DNA of 64,000 nucleotides from Candidatus Tisiphia endosymbiont of Beris chalybata (GTDB lineage Bacteria > Pseudomonadota > Alphaproteobacteria > Rickettsiales > Rickettsiaceae), in assembly GCF_964026555.1 (NCBI RefSeq), contig NZ_OZ032159.1:744001-808000 (forward strand). The letters are read 5' to 3'. The translations under genes were made by a program, and so were the position numbers. The notes beneath the pieces are model-generated. The model was not told the DNA's origin and made no database searches. It saw only the letters and a program-made list of their open reading frames with translations. The first letter of the stretch is position 1. The number at the start of each line of letters is the position of its first letter. Positions 27,733 to 37,298 of this stretch are shown here, piece after piece.

Positions 27733-28518
27733 ATGACTATAACAATTCATTCATTAGACGACTTTAAACAAATGCGCGCCGCAGGCAAGCTAGCTGCTGA
27801 AACTTTAGACTTGATTACAGAGTATATAAAACCAGGAGTAACTACTAATTATTTAAATGACCTTTGTCATAAGTTTATTATATCTAATAACGCTGTGCCA
27901 GCCCCATTAAATTATAATGGCTACCCCAAGTCAATTTGTACTTCTGTAAATCATGTAGTGTGTCACGGTATTCCAAGTGACAAAATTCTGAAGAATGGCG
28001 ATATAATTAATGTGGATGTCACGGTAATTGTAAACGGATGGCATGGTGATACTAGTCGAATGTATTATGTTGGTGATGCTAGTATTAAAGCCAAACGCCT
28101 AATACAAGTTACTTATGATGCAATGATGATTGGCATTGAATACGTCAAGCCTGGCGTGCATCTAGGTACTATAGGAAATGCTATCCAAGCTTATGTAGAA
28201 AAGCATAATTACTCGGTGGTAAGAGATTATACGGGGCATGGCATAGGCAGGATATTCCATACCGATCCTTCAGTTTTACATTATGGTAAAGTAGGAACTG
28301 GTCCTATATTAGAAGAAGGTATGTTTTTTACTATTGAACCAATGGTAAATAGCGGACATTACGCTACTAATTTAAGTAAATTAGACGGCTGGACAGTCAC
28401 GACAAAGGATAAATCTTTATCTTCCCAGTTCGAACATACTTTAGGAGTGACTAAAGATGGTTTTGAAATTTTTACTTTATCCCCAAAAAAATTAATGTAT
28501 CCGCCTTATAAACTATAA
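27733..28518 (+). CDS. map: Methionine aminopeptidase, type I
   Basis: 261 residues, the usual length. Removes the initiator methionine from new proteins. The five metal ligands are present in NVDVTVIVNGWHGDTSRMY (two Asp), the GHGIGRIFHTDP block (His), FFTIEPM (Glu) and the final SSQFEHTLGVT (Glu). Begins 18 bases after ctaG and ends two bases before radC, so probably co-transcribed. Confidence 0.96.
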   Translation: MTITIHSLDDFKQMRAAGKLAAETLDLITEYIKPGVTTNYLNDLCHKFIISNNAVPAPLNYNGYPKSICTSVNHVVCHGIPSDKILKNGDIINVDVTVIVNGWHGDTSRMYYVGDASIKAKRLIQVTYDAMMIGIEYVKPGVHLGTIGNAIQAYVEKHNYSVVRDYTGHGIGRIFHTDPSVLHYGKVGTGPILEEGMFFTIEPMVNSGHYATNLSKLDGWTVTTKDKSLSSQFEHTLGVTKDGFEIFTLSPKKLMYPPYKL

Positions 28519-28520
28519 TC

Positions 28521-29201
28521 ATGCAAGATAATATCCCCCATTATATGGGACATAGACAACGTTTAAAACAACGCCTCACTTACTGTGCAGAAAATCTTCT
28601 AGATTATGAACTACTGGAACTAATATTATTCTTAGTTATACCGCGCAGAGATGTAAAGCCCTTGGCAAAAGAATTACTGCAGAAATTTGGGGATTTTTCT
28701 GGTTTATTAAATTCCAATAAAGAAAAATTACTTAGTGTGAAAGGAACTAATGAAAATTTATATATAAATTTTATTATCTTGCGCGAATTAATTAATAGGA
28801 TGCTAAAGCAAAAAGTAATAAAGCAAAATATTATTAGTTCTTGGAGCGTTCTAATAGACTACCTAAAAATCGCAATGGGTGGTCTGCAATTAGAACAATT
28901 TAGAGTTTTATTCTTGAATAAAAAAAATATTTTACTTGCTGATGAGATTTTAAGCCATGGTACCATAGATCAAGCCGCCGTCTACCCTCGTGAAATCGTT
29001 AAAAGAGCTTTATTTAATGAAGCAAGTGCTATTATATTAGTACATAACCACCCAAGTGGTAATAGTAAGCCCTCAAATACCGATATTGTCCTCACAAATA
29101 CAATAGTCAAAACCTGCTCTAATATGAATATCACTGTTCACGATCACGTCATCATTGCTGGTAATGAATATTTTAGTTTTAAATCGAATATGTTATTGTG
29201 A
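28521..29201 (+). CDS. radC: RadC-family JAB/MPN metalloprotein
   Basis: 226 residues. An N-terminal helix-hairpin-helix-like region is followed by the JAMM metal-binding motif HNHPSGNSKPSNTD (about 176-189) and HDHVIIAG. The biochemical role of RadC is unsettled despite its name. The start is two bases after the map stop. Confidence 0.92.
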   Translation: MQDNIPHYMGHRQRLKQRLTYCAENLLDYELLELILFLVIPRRDVKPLAKELLQKFGDFSGLLNSNKEKLLSVKGTNENLYINFIILRELINRMLKQKVIKQNIISSWSVLIDYLKIAMGGLQLEQFRVLFLNKKNILLADEILSHGTIDQAAVYPREIVKRALFNEASAIILVHNHPSGNSKPSNTDIVLTNTIVKTCSNMNITVHDHVIIAGNEYFSFKSNMLL

Positions 29202-29266
29202 ATACATCTTTACTTCTTCCCCTTTAATAGATTAACATATTAACATATGCTAATCTTTATTAAATT

Positions 29267-31429
29267 ATGCTTCAAAATATTATGAAAAGTGATGAGCAAA
29301 CCTTAGAGGAACTCGAAGCACAATATCAGAAAGTCACTGATGTGTTACAGGATTTTATTGATAATGAAGATGAATGTAGAATGGTGCAGTATAGAGAAAG
29401 ATCAGATCTTAAATCAAAAGGATTACCTCTCCACTTCGCAAAACATAGCGGAAATTCACAACAGATGTATTATGGTTATCTGGCATTGTTAAATGCTGCT
29501 AACATTCTTATTGATACCCACCCCAATAATACCACCCCAAGAACTGCTCAAGAGAAAGCTTTAAGGGCACAAACTTTTTCTCACGCAGCTATAACTCTCA
29601 AATATATGGCAGAACTGGCCTACGATTTTCAGCCCAAAACTAATAACGAAAAATTTGAAGATGGTGCAGTACAAGCACGTATTGAAAATACTAAAGAGAC
29701 GGTAAATAATATATATAAAAAAGAAGGTAGAGTTTACCTTCCAACATCTCTCTTAAAAAAAAAGAAGAGAAGGCATCGCCTAGTAACAAAACTTTCTCAA
29801 GAAAATAACAATTATTATATTACTAAATTTAATGCAGGAGGAAGGGAAAATATTACTGACGCTATTAAGAGCATTGCCGGTTTCCTGCAATTTACTGATG
29901 ATGGTATGCCTATAATATATGATACGGTGAAGTACCGAGTTGAAGTAGACGATATACCAGAATTTATTAATTTCATTATCGCAAATAACTATACCAACAA
30001 AATAAGCTGTTCTCAAAAGACCGTTAGTGAGCTCAAGAAAAAAGAACAACAATTGTCACAAAGGTTAAACAATATAATCCATAAAGAAGAAGGCAGTAAC
30101 CAAAGAATTGGTAATTGCTCTACACGCTCTATTAGAATAGCATTGCGTAATATGCTGCTGCCAAGTGATTTTCGTCAAGTTTTTGATATTATTACTACTA
30201 TAAATTATGAAGAGATTTTGTCAGCCTTAAAGAGTTATCAGCAAGAATTGGACCAAAAATTAGGTACAGCTCAAGATCACCCCTCTACTCCCCACATATT
30301 TCCCCCTAACTTATCTACTCAAGAGAATAGAATTGACTATTTAATACAAGCGATTAACCAACAGGTTAATCATCTATTAAAATTTCCGCTAGATACTAAC
30401 CACCTTAACAAGATAGAACAAGACAACTACTTATACTTAAGGTTAACCAGGTGCTATGATAATAAACCCGCAATATATCACCTTCTAGCTCAAAATATAG
30501 CGAAAGATTTAGTAAGGAGAAAAATTATTATTAAAGATGAACCCACTGGAAATCCTTTTTATCCTTTAGATTCTCAAGGAAAACCACTACTACAGAACCA
30601 GTTATTACCTTGGATTGGATGCCCGCATGAGGGTAATACCCTCGAGCGGTTAGATATGATTTGTCAATATTGTGCTTATATATGTACGAATACGGATTCA
30701 GCAGCAGAAAGCCCCCTTACTGCAGAACTAAACACAAAGGTGGAATATATAATCAAAAAAGCTCTTCAGACAAAGTACCATAATCTTCTAGCAGGAGATA
30801 ATATGGTGATCACAACAAGTTTAGCTAACAACGCTATTAAATATGTTACAGCAATTTTAAAACAAGCAAAAAAAGAGGGACATGTTGTTTTTGTAGAACA
30901 ACAACATGTCCCAGATAAGCTAGCTATAGTTGATCCTAAGTATATAGGAGACAATAAAGAAAAATTTGTCCAAGAGATAGCTAGTTCATTGCCTGATCCT
31001 GCACCTTCCTATGTATTTTATTTAGAACGACTGCGTAAAACAATTGCTACTGTTAACCCCATAATTAGTGGTATTAAAGAGGCAGTTTCTACTGCTAAAG
31101 ATGCATCTAGTGCTATTAAAAACGTAATGATTACTGGAGAAAGTGCAATTGCTACTGCTGAAGCTGCTAAACTTAATTATTTATTATCCAAAATAAAATT
31201 ACCCAAAAAAAAGATACAAGTTACTCCAGATCCTAAAGCAAGAGATATAATGCTTGCTCAACATATAGAAAGAAAACAAATTCTACTTGCAGAACTTAGG
31301 AATGAAATGGGACACAAAGTATATGAGAAATCATTGGCCACAGACCATGAACGCTCCATAACCGCTGAAAAAGAGGAAGAACAAATAAGGAAGGAAACGC
31401 AAAAGCCTACTGTTGCCCCCATCGCGTAA
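29267..31429 (+). CDS. Unknown 720-residue protein, possible secreted protease-like protein
   Basis: No family recognised with confidence. Residues 1-75 are acidic and helical. A basic patch LLKKKKRRHRL (about 162-172) precedes NNYYITKFNAGGRENITDAI (about 180-199). The motif IGNCSTRSIRIALRNML (about 281-297) has the Gly-Asn-Cys-Ser layout of some papain-like cysteine proteases used as effectors, but the matching His and Asp are not obvious. The CPHE..CQYC segment (about 456-475) could bind a metal. The C-terminus is Ala/Lys/Glu-rich. No signal peptide. The frame ends at 31429, but reading through with one C removed from CCCCC (31416-31420) adds about 46 residues to a stop at 31568. The gene may thus be frameshifted. 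Confidence 0.7.
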   Translation: MLQNIMKSDEQTLEELEAQYQKVTDVLQDFIDNEDECRMVQYRERSDLKSKGLPLHFAKHSGNSQQMYYGYLALLNAANILIDTHPNNTTPRTAQEKALRAQTFSHAAITLKYMAELAYDFQPKTNNEKFEDGAVQARIENTKETVNNIYKKEGRVYLPTSLLKKKKRRHRLVTKLSQENNNYYITKFNAGGRENITDAIKSIAGFLQFTDDGMPIIYDTVKYRVEVDDIPEFINFIIANNYTNKISCSQKTVSELKKKEQQLSQRLNNIIHKEEGSNQRIGNCSTRSIRIALRNMLLPSDFRQVFDIITTINYEEILSALKSYQQELDQKLGTAQDHPSTPHIFPPNLSTQENRIDYLIQAINQQVNHLLKFPLDTNHLNKIEQDNYLYLRLTRCYDNKPAIYHLLAQNIAKDLVRRKIIIKDEPTGNPFYPLDSQGKPLLQNQLLPWIGCPHEGNTLERLDMICQYCAYICTNTDSAAESPLTAELNTKVEYIIKKALQTKYHNLLAGDNMVITTSLANNAIKYVTAILKQAKKEGHVVFVEQQHVPDKLAIVDPKYIGDNKEKFVQEIASSLPDPAPSYVFYLERLRKTIATVNPIISGIKEAVSTAKDASSAIKNVMITGESAIATAEAAKLNYLLSKIKLPKKKIQVTPDPKARDIMLAQHIERKQILLAELRNEMGHKVYEKSLATDHERSITAEKEEEQIRKETQKPTVAPIA

Positions 31430-31568
31430 ATCTGAGTTTGTCCCGCTTTTAATTGCAAAGTCGTTGGCTCAAGGTAATAATACTACTAACCTTAGCACTA
31501 AATCTAAATTCACCTCTAAATATCTTCAAGAAAAATTAGATAAAAAAGGTAAAGTCCCTCAGTTATAG
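31424..31568 (+). pseudogene. Possible C-terminal extension of the 720-residue gene in another frame
   Basis: The frame reads ..PSRKSEFVPLLIAKSLAQGN and continues to ..KGKVPQL, stopping at 31566-31568. It has normal-looking residue use and continues the helical, Lys-rich character of the upstream protein. It joins that protein if one base is lost in the CCCCC run at 31416-31420. It may instead be chance open sequence. Confidence 0.4.
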
Positions 31569-31592
31569 TTATTACATAAATAATTCATCCTG

Positions 31593-34500
31593 TCATACTC
31601 CCATAAATTGCTGAAGCAAGATAAAATCTTCAGAGAGCAGGTGAAAAATTTTAGGTAAATATATCTTAGCGATGAAATTATTATCGGGGTTAACTTTAAG
31701 GAATAAAATTAACTGGATACTTGGCTGTTTTGAAGAATTGGCTCCGCAAAACTGCAGAGAATTCGCGTGCTCATGTAGTACCTCTACCCTGTACACGCTC
31801 ACCCCTTGTTTTACGCTCCCATTTGGAGGATCATTCGAGTATATATTAGGAGAACTGGTAAGATTCGGTATTATGGCATTATTATGTTGACCCTTCACAT
31901 GGATAGCTGACTCCTGCGCTTCCTGCGGAGCGCGGCTTTTAAGCAACTTAACTATTGTCTCTAACTCGGCATGATTTTGGGGGTAAAGCTTGATCTCGGA
32001 GTGATTGGCATTTATTATCTCATCTATGGTGGTAAAACTCTTAGCAATTAATCTTACTCCTCCTGCATCTTTAAATAAATCACAATGAGCAATAACTACG
32101 CTCTGAACATCTAGCAAATGGACAAAAGACTTGAGCACTTCTTCACTATAAATAGTTACTTCAAAAATACCAAACTGATCCGATAATTGTAAAGTTATGA
32201 ATCGGCCCCGCCCTGACATGCGTGAATCTTTCTTTTGTATTATACCAGCAATTTTTATTTGCTTCGAACCATGCGGTATATCTCCCAGAAAATATAAAGA
32301 AGTTAAAACATTAAGCCGTGATAATAAATCATGATATTTTGCTAACGGATGCAGAGTAAGAAATAAGCCTAATACTTCAAATTCATGTAAGGAGAGGTCC
32401 CTATTATCCATATCGCTTACTTCAACTAATATTTGCTCGCTTGCGGTATTAACTTTAATTAAGCTAAATTGATTAGAAATTTTTTCAGCATGGTAAGAAG
32501 AAGCATAAGCTAGTAGCTTAGGTATGCTTAAAAGCAATTGATTACGGTTATTATTTAATTGATCAAAACCCCCAGCTTTAATAAGATTTTCTAATAATTT
32601 TCTATTGATAGATTTAAGGGGTAGACGTTCCATAAAATCTATAATACTTTTAAATTTACCATTTTTTTCTCTGTCTGTTTCTAATATTTTACTAAAATTA
32701 AGAGTAACGCTTTTAATGCCAGCCAGCGCGTAAACTATAGATTTTTTATCACTATAAATAATATTAAAATGTCCGGTAGAAAGGTTAACATTAGGAGCAA
32801 TAATAGGAATATTATTATTTTTAGCTTCTTGAATAAATAAATTTATTTTATCATGATTATTTAATTCTAAGTTCAAATAGGCTACTAAAAATTCAGTGAG
32901 AAAATTTGCTTTAAGATAAGCTGTCTGGTAAGATATGACCCCATAAGCGGATGCATGGGCTTTATTAAAGCCATAGCCAGCAAATTTAGCTACCGTTGCG
33001 AAAATAGTTTGAGCTTGCTGGCGCGAGATGTTATTTTTCATAGCCCCGCTAACAAAAATCTCTTCTTGCTGTTCCATCTCAGATTTTATTTTTTTCCCCA
33101 TCGCTCTACGTAGTAAGTCGGCACCCCCTAATGTATAATTAGCGATTACTTTTGCAATTTCTAACACCTGTTCTTGATATATTACTACCCCGTGAGTTTC
33201 TTCTAAAATGGGAGTAAGCATTTCATGTAGGTAATCTGGTTGTTGGAGCCCATGCTTACAGGCGATATAGGTAGGTATATTATCCATGGGGCCCGGCCTA
33301 TACAATGCGCCAAGCGCTATGATATCTTGAATAGAATCAGGCTTAAGGCGCCTTAAAGCTGATTCCATTCCTGGGCTTTCAAATTGGAACACCCCTACCG
33401 TTTTACCTTCGCAGAGCAATTCATAAGTTTTGTGATCATCAAATAAGCTATTACTAAAATCAACATCTATATTCTGCTTTTTTAGTAATTCTAAACATTT
33501 GGTGATGACGGTAAGAGTTTGTAAGCCTAGAAAATCAAATTTAACTAAGCCAGCTATTTCTGCATATTTCATTGAATATTGTACTATCAACATTTCAGAA
33601 TTCTGATCTTTATAGATAGGTACTATCTCTACTAAATCTTTACCTGCTATAACAATTCCTGCGGCGTGAGTCGAGGCATGCCTATTAAGCCCTTCTAATA
33701 CTAAAGAAGTTTCCAATACTTGTTTTATTAATTCTTCCTGTCCTTCTAAATTATATAAACCTTTACCCCGCGCAGCAAAGCCCAATTCCTTTACTTCTTG
33801 TATAGCTTGCTTTAAGGTCACAGGAGTAACTGCGTTAAAGGGAATAAGTTCAGTTAGGTTTTCTGCATATTTGTAAGGCAAACCTAGGACCCTTGATACA
33901 TCTTTGATAACCGCCTTTGCTTGCATTTTACCAAAAGTAATAATTTGGCCAACTTTATTATCTCCATATTTAGAACGAACATAATTAATCACTTCTTCTC
34001 TTCGTTCTTGGCAAAAATCAATATCAAAATCCGGCATTGAGATGCGTTCAGGATTTAAAAAACGCTCAAATAATAGCCCAAATTTTAAAGGATCAAGGTC
34101 AGTGATTAACAGACTCCAAGCAACTACAGATCCGGCTCCTGATCCTCTACCCGGTCCTACCATGATTCCTTGCTTCTTACACCATTTGATAAAATCAGAT
34201 ACGATTAGGAAATAACCAGAAAAATCCATACCGCAAATTATATTTAACTCATAATTTAAACGCTCTAAATATTGCGCGGTAATAAGCTCATGTTGATCGC
34301 ATGGAGTATTTTCCCATTTAAATTTAGTGTTTAGCCTTGCTAATAATCCTGCTTGAGCCTCTTTTTTGATTAAATCTATCTCATTAATATCTTGATGAGT
34401 AAAGTTTGGTAACATTGCTGGATTAGGATGAGCCATAAAATGGCATCTCTGAGCTAAGTGGACAGTATTTTCTATCGCTTGTGGCAGATCCTTAAAAAGC

Positions 34501-35246
34501 TCGCACATCTCCTTGGGCGATTTGAAGTAACATCCAGTACTGGCTCTTTTACGATCATCTACCTCTTTATTTACTCCGGCTGCTATACATAATAAAACAT
34601 CATGAGCATCATGCATATTAATGCTACTGAATAATACTTTATTAGTTGCAACTAAGGGAATCGCCAGGTCACTTGCTAGCTTTATATAATTTTCTTCTAT
34701 CGCTTGTTCTGTAGCTAAATTATGCCTCATAATTTCGAAGTAAAAACGATCACCAAAAATGCTTTGCAGCTTAGTAGCCCAATAAATTGCCAATTCATTT
34801 TTTTTAGCAAGCAGATTTTTGCCAACTAACCCTTCAGTATAACCAGATAAAATGATTAAACCTGCATTGTATTTTATTAAATCCTCAAAAGTAATATGGT
34901 TGCAAATTTTACGATCATTTTTAGTAAAACTATCGCTAACCAGCTGTAGAAGATTTTTATACCCAATTTCATCTTTAGCGATTAATAAAATTTCACAAAA
35001 CTCACTTTCGGCATATATAAGGTTTACAAGAGCTCCATTTATAGCCTGCACTCCAGCTTTAGCGCTATTTAAAGCAAATTCTAAAGATCCAAACAGGTTA
35101 CCTCTATCAGTCAAACAAATTGCTGGCATTTTATGTTTGCAAGCTAGTTCCACTATTCTCTCAATAGTAAGAGCGCTTTCAAGAAATGAATACGAGCTTT
35201 GGGTTCTTAAATGAACAAAATCAAATGACATATTAGTATTAACCAT
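31593..35246 (-). CDS. dnaE: DNA polymerase III alpha subunit, with a palindromic insertion near the C-terminus
   Basis: 1217 residues; replicative DNA polymerase. The PHP domain ([18 protein letters not shown], 10-27) is followed by the polymerase core with [16 protein letters not shown] (about 366-381) and [12 protein letters not shown] with the catalytic Asp pair (about 410-421). Next come [13 protein letters not shown], the fingers RRAMGKK, a helix-hairpin-helix region and the OB-fold ([12 protein letters not shown]). The end is longer than usual: residues about 1135-1177 are encoded by a P1-like element (31716-31844), after which the family sequence resumes with LFLKVN. A proline/asparagine-rich stretch just before it also looks added. 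The frame is intact. Confidence 0.94.
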   Translation of the reverse strand: MVNTNMSFDFVHLRTQSSYSFLESALTIERIVELACKHKMPAICLTDRGNLFGSLEFALNSAKAGVQAINGALVNLIYAESEFCEILLIAKDEIGYKNLLQLVSDSFTKNDRKICNHITFEDLIKYNAGLIILSGYTEGLVGKNLLAKKNELAIYWATKLQSIFGDRFYFEIMRHNLATEQAIEENYIKLASDLAIPLVATNKVLFSSINMHDAHDVLLCIAAGVNKEVDDRKRASTGCYFKSPKEMCELFKDLPQAIENTVHLAQRCHFMAHPNPAMLPNFTHQDINEIDLIKKEAQAGLLARLNTKFKWENTPCDQHELITAQYLERLNYELNIICGMDFSGYFLIVSDFIKWCKKQGIMVGPGRGSGAGSVVAWSLLITDLDPLKFGLLFERFLNPERISMPDFDIDFCQERREEVINYVRSKYGDNKVGQIITFGKMQAKAVIKDVSRVLGLPYKYAENLTELIPFNAVTPVTLKQAIQEVKELGFAARGKGLYNLEGQEELIKQVLETSLVLEGLNRHASTHAAGIVIAGKDLVEIVPIYKDQNSEMLIVQYSMKYAEIAGLVKFDFLGLQTLTVITKCLELLKKQNIDVDFSNSLFDDHKTYELLCEGKTVGVFQFESPGMESALRRLKPDSIQDIIALGALYRPGPMDNIPTYIACKHGLQQPDYLHEMLTPILEETHGVVIYQEQVLEIAKVIANYTLGGADLLRRAMGKKIKSEMEQQEEIFVSGAMKNNISRQQAQTIFATVAKFAGYGFNKAHASAYGVISYQTAYLKANFLTEFLVAYLNLELNNHDKINLFIQEAKNNNIPIIAPNVNLSTGHFNIIYSDKKSIVYALAGIKSVTLNFSKILETDREKNGKFKSIIDFMERLPLKSINRKLLENLIKAGGFDQLNNNRNQLLLSIPKLLAYASSYHAEKISNQFSLIKVNTASEQILVEVSDMDNRDLSLHEFEVLGLFLTLHPLAKYHDLLSRLNVLTSLYFLGDIPHGSKQIKIAGIIQKKDSRMSGRGRFITLQLSDQFGIFEVTIYSEEVLKSFVHLLDVQSVVIAHCDLFKDAGGVRLIAKSFTTIDEIINANHSEIKLYPQNHAELETIVKLLKSRAPQEAQESAIHVKGQHNNAIIPNLTSSPNIYSNDPPNGSVKQGVSVYRVEVLHEHANSLQFCGANSSKQPSIQLILFLKVNPDNNFIAKIYLPKIFHLLSEDFILLQQFMGV
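31716..31844. repeat. P1-like palindromic element inside the dnaE coding sequence
   Basis: About 129 bp, the standard P1 length and a multiple of three. The right end GAGGATCATTCGAGTATA mirrors the P1 end ATACTCGAGTGATCCC at 3178. The interior has TTCGCGTGCTCATGTAGTAC and GTACACGCTCACC, the P1 core. The left end is more diverged, so the exact start is uncertain. Confidence 0.65.
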
Positions 35247-35310
35247 TTATATTTTCTTAAATTCGACCTCCTGTATCCGTCAAAAATAATAGAGGGGTCT
35301 AATGAAATAA

Positions 35311-35335
35311 CAATTCTTGAAGTACGAGCAGTATA
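35311..35335. repeat. P1 palindromic element, right arm fragment
   Basis: CAATTCTTGAAGTACGAGCA followed by GTATA. The rest of the element is missing. It abuts the ugd stop codon (35340), leaving only a few bases between. Confidence 0.6.
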
Positions 35336-35339
35336 TATT

Positions 35340-36761
35340 TCAGCCCTGACCAATACAATGATACTTATATCCTATGGAACTTAACTGATCTGCATCTAAA
35401 ATATTGCGAAGGTCAATAATTATCGGGTTTTTAGTTTGAGACTTTATAGTTTCCCAAGGTAGAGCTTTAAATTCTGCCCATTCAGTAGTAATTAATATTA
35501 GATCGCTATTTTGACATGCGCTAAGCGCTGTTGTTGCATAAAATATATTATTATAATTTAAAGCTTCTAGATATTTTTTAGTATGCAGCATACCCATAGG
35601 ATCAAATGCCTGAATGATTGCTTCTCGATCAAGCAAGATTTGAATAATTTTAATCGCTGCACTATTTCTAATATCGTCAGTACCGGCCTTAAAAGTTAAC
35701 CCTAAGACAGCTATTGTCTTATTACTAAAATTTATTTCGGAGGGCAAATTATATTTGTTTGCTTCAGCTTGTTGTTGCTCCAAATATAAGGTAGAAGCGA
35801 GCTGCGAACGAGGACTAATGTCAATAGGCTCTGAAATAGAGCAGTTATTTAGGATATAGTAAATTTTGTTAACCATATCATAGGGTCTTTGATTATTACT
35901 ACTGATAACCGCATCAATAATTTGACACTCTGTATAAAAAGTTTTAGCCACTTGCGCAAGGGCTAGAAGATCTTTAGGAAAGCATGAACCCCCAAAACCG
36001 GGTCCGGCATTTAAAAATTCTTCCCCTATCCTTTTATCCAGTCCCATCGCCAAAGTAAGATCTTTTATATTCGCCCCAGTTTGTTCGCATAAATTTGCCA
36101 TTTCATTAGTAAAAGCAATTTTTGTTGCTAAAAAAGAGTTAGAGGCATATTTTGCTAGCTCTGCAGTTACCAAATCGGTACACACCATTCTTATTTCCTT
36201 AGTAATTAAAGGCAGATAAATTTCTCTGAGTAAATCTTCAGCAATTTTGCTATTGGTACCAATTAAGATTCTATCGGGATTTAAAAAATCATCTACCGCA
36301 CTACCTTCTCTTAAAAATTCTGGATTGGATGCAACAGGAAAGTGCAGATTTTTTGCGTGTAGGTAGGTAATAATTTGATTGCATGTGGTAGGAGGTACTG
36401 TCGATTTAATAACAATTAGGCATTCCTTGTTAATCCAGCTACTAAGATTATCTATAGCGGCAAAAATATATTGTAAATCTGCTGCCCCTGATGGAAGAGA
36501 AGGTGTTCCTACAGTAATAAATACTACATTAGAGTCTTCTAAGGTGGCGCTATAGGTATCTAGAAACTGTAATTGACCAGATTCTAGTAAGGGAGTTAAA
36601 TACTGTTCTAGCTTTGGTTCATAAATTGGTAATATATTTTTTTTGAGTTGAGCAATTTTTTGCGTATCGGTATCTAAACAACTCACATTATGTCCAAGAT
36701 AGCTCATCATTATCCCTGATACTAACCCTACATAACCAGTACCGATAAAAGTAATATTCAT
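35340..36761 (-). CDS. ugd: UDP-glucose 6-dehydrogenase
   Basis: 473 residues. Oxidises UDP-glucose to UDP-glucuronate with two NAD+, supplying surface polysaccharide precursors. The N-terminal Rossmann fold is FIGTGYVGLVSGIMMSYLGH (5-24). VGTPS and KSTVPPTT follow, then NPEFLREGSAVDDFLNPDRI (about 145-164). The catalytic cysteine is in GFGGSCFPKD (about 256-265). The C-terminal domain is VLGLTFKAGTDDIRNS. About 35-40 residues between NNCSIS (about 306) and NFSNKTIAVLG look longer than usual and could be another insertion; I could not match that DNA to a repeat family. Confidence 0.93.
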   Translation of the reverse strand: MNITFIGTGYVGLVSGIMMSYLGHNVSCLDTDTQKIAQLKKNILPIYEPKLEQYLTPLLESGQLQFLDTYSATLEDSNVVFITVGTPSLPSGAADLQYIFAAIDNLSSWINKECLIVIKSTVPPTTCNQIITYLHAKNLHFPVASNPEFLREGSAVDDFLNPDRILIGTNSKIAEDLLREIYLPLITKEIRMVCTDLVTAELAKYASNSFLATKIAFTNEMANLCEQTGANIKDLTLAMGLDKRIGEEFLNAGPGFGGSCFPKDLLALAQVAKTFYTECQIIDAVISSNNQRPYDMVNKIYYILNNCSISEPIDISPRSQLASTLYLEQQQAEANKYNLPSEINFSNKTIAVLGLTFKAGTDDIRNSAAIKIIQILLDREAIIQAFDPMGMLHTKKYLEALNYNNIFYATTALSACQNSDLILITTEWAEFKALPWETIKSQTKNPIIIDLRNILDADQLSSIGYKYHCIGQG

Positions 36762-36907
36762 AAATAAATTAACCTAAAAGAAACTCAGCTCTGGGGCATA
36801 TCAATCTATAATTTCTAATTTATATAAATTCTTTATTTAAAATGAAAAAATTATAATTGATACTATAACTTGTGCAACAATTTTGATATGTTAGACTGCT
36901 TTAACAG

Positions 36908-37034
36908 TAGACTTCCTGCATAAGTCAATCTAGTCGGTAATTTTATCGTCGAAACGTGGCTTCCCGCGCCCTAGGCTTGGTTTTGTTTTTTCTACAAATT
37001 CTGAAGCACGACTTCGTCTTATGCAGGAACTCTA
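36908..37034. repeat. P2 palindromic element, shortened
   Basis: 127 bp, arms TAGACTTCCTGCATAAGTC and GACTTCGTCTTATGCAGGAA-CTCTA. Interior GGTAATTTTATCGTCGAAAC. It lies 147 bases upstream of ugd. Confidence 0.75.
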
Positions 37035-37051
37035 ATGAAGTTACTAAAAAA

Positions 37052-37179
37052 TATACTGCTCGTCTTTCAAAAATTGTTTTTTTATTTTATCATGGACTCA
37101 CGTGTTCACGTACTGGCATGTACGCTGCGCGCGCTCGCCATTTAAAATAAAATCCAATTCTTGAAGTACGAGCAGTATA
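37052..37179. repeat. P1 palindromic element, uninterrupted reference copy
   Basis: 128 bp, TATACTGCTCGTCTTTCAAA to TTGAAGTACGAGCAGTATA, core ACGTACTGGCATGTACGCTG. It has the sequence expected for the P1 at 19263 before its P6 insertion. It lies upstream of the AsmA-like gene. Confidence 0.85.
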
Positions 37180-37298
37180 GTTAGTAACTTAATAAACAAG
37201 CCCTCTAATTAACTTTACCTGCGCGATAACAACCTTTATCTTTATAGTAAGTTGACTTAATTAAAATAATATATAATTGTTTAAAATTAAATAGTAAA

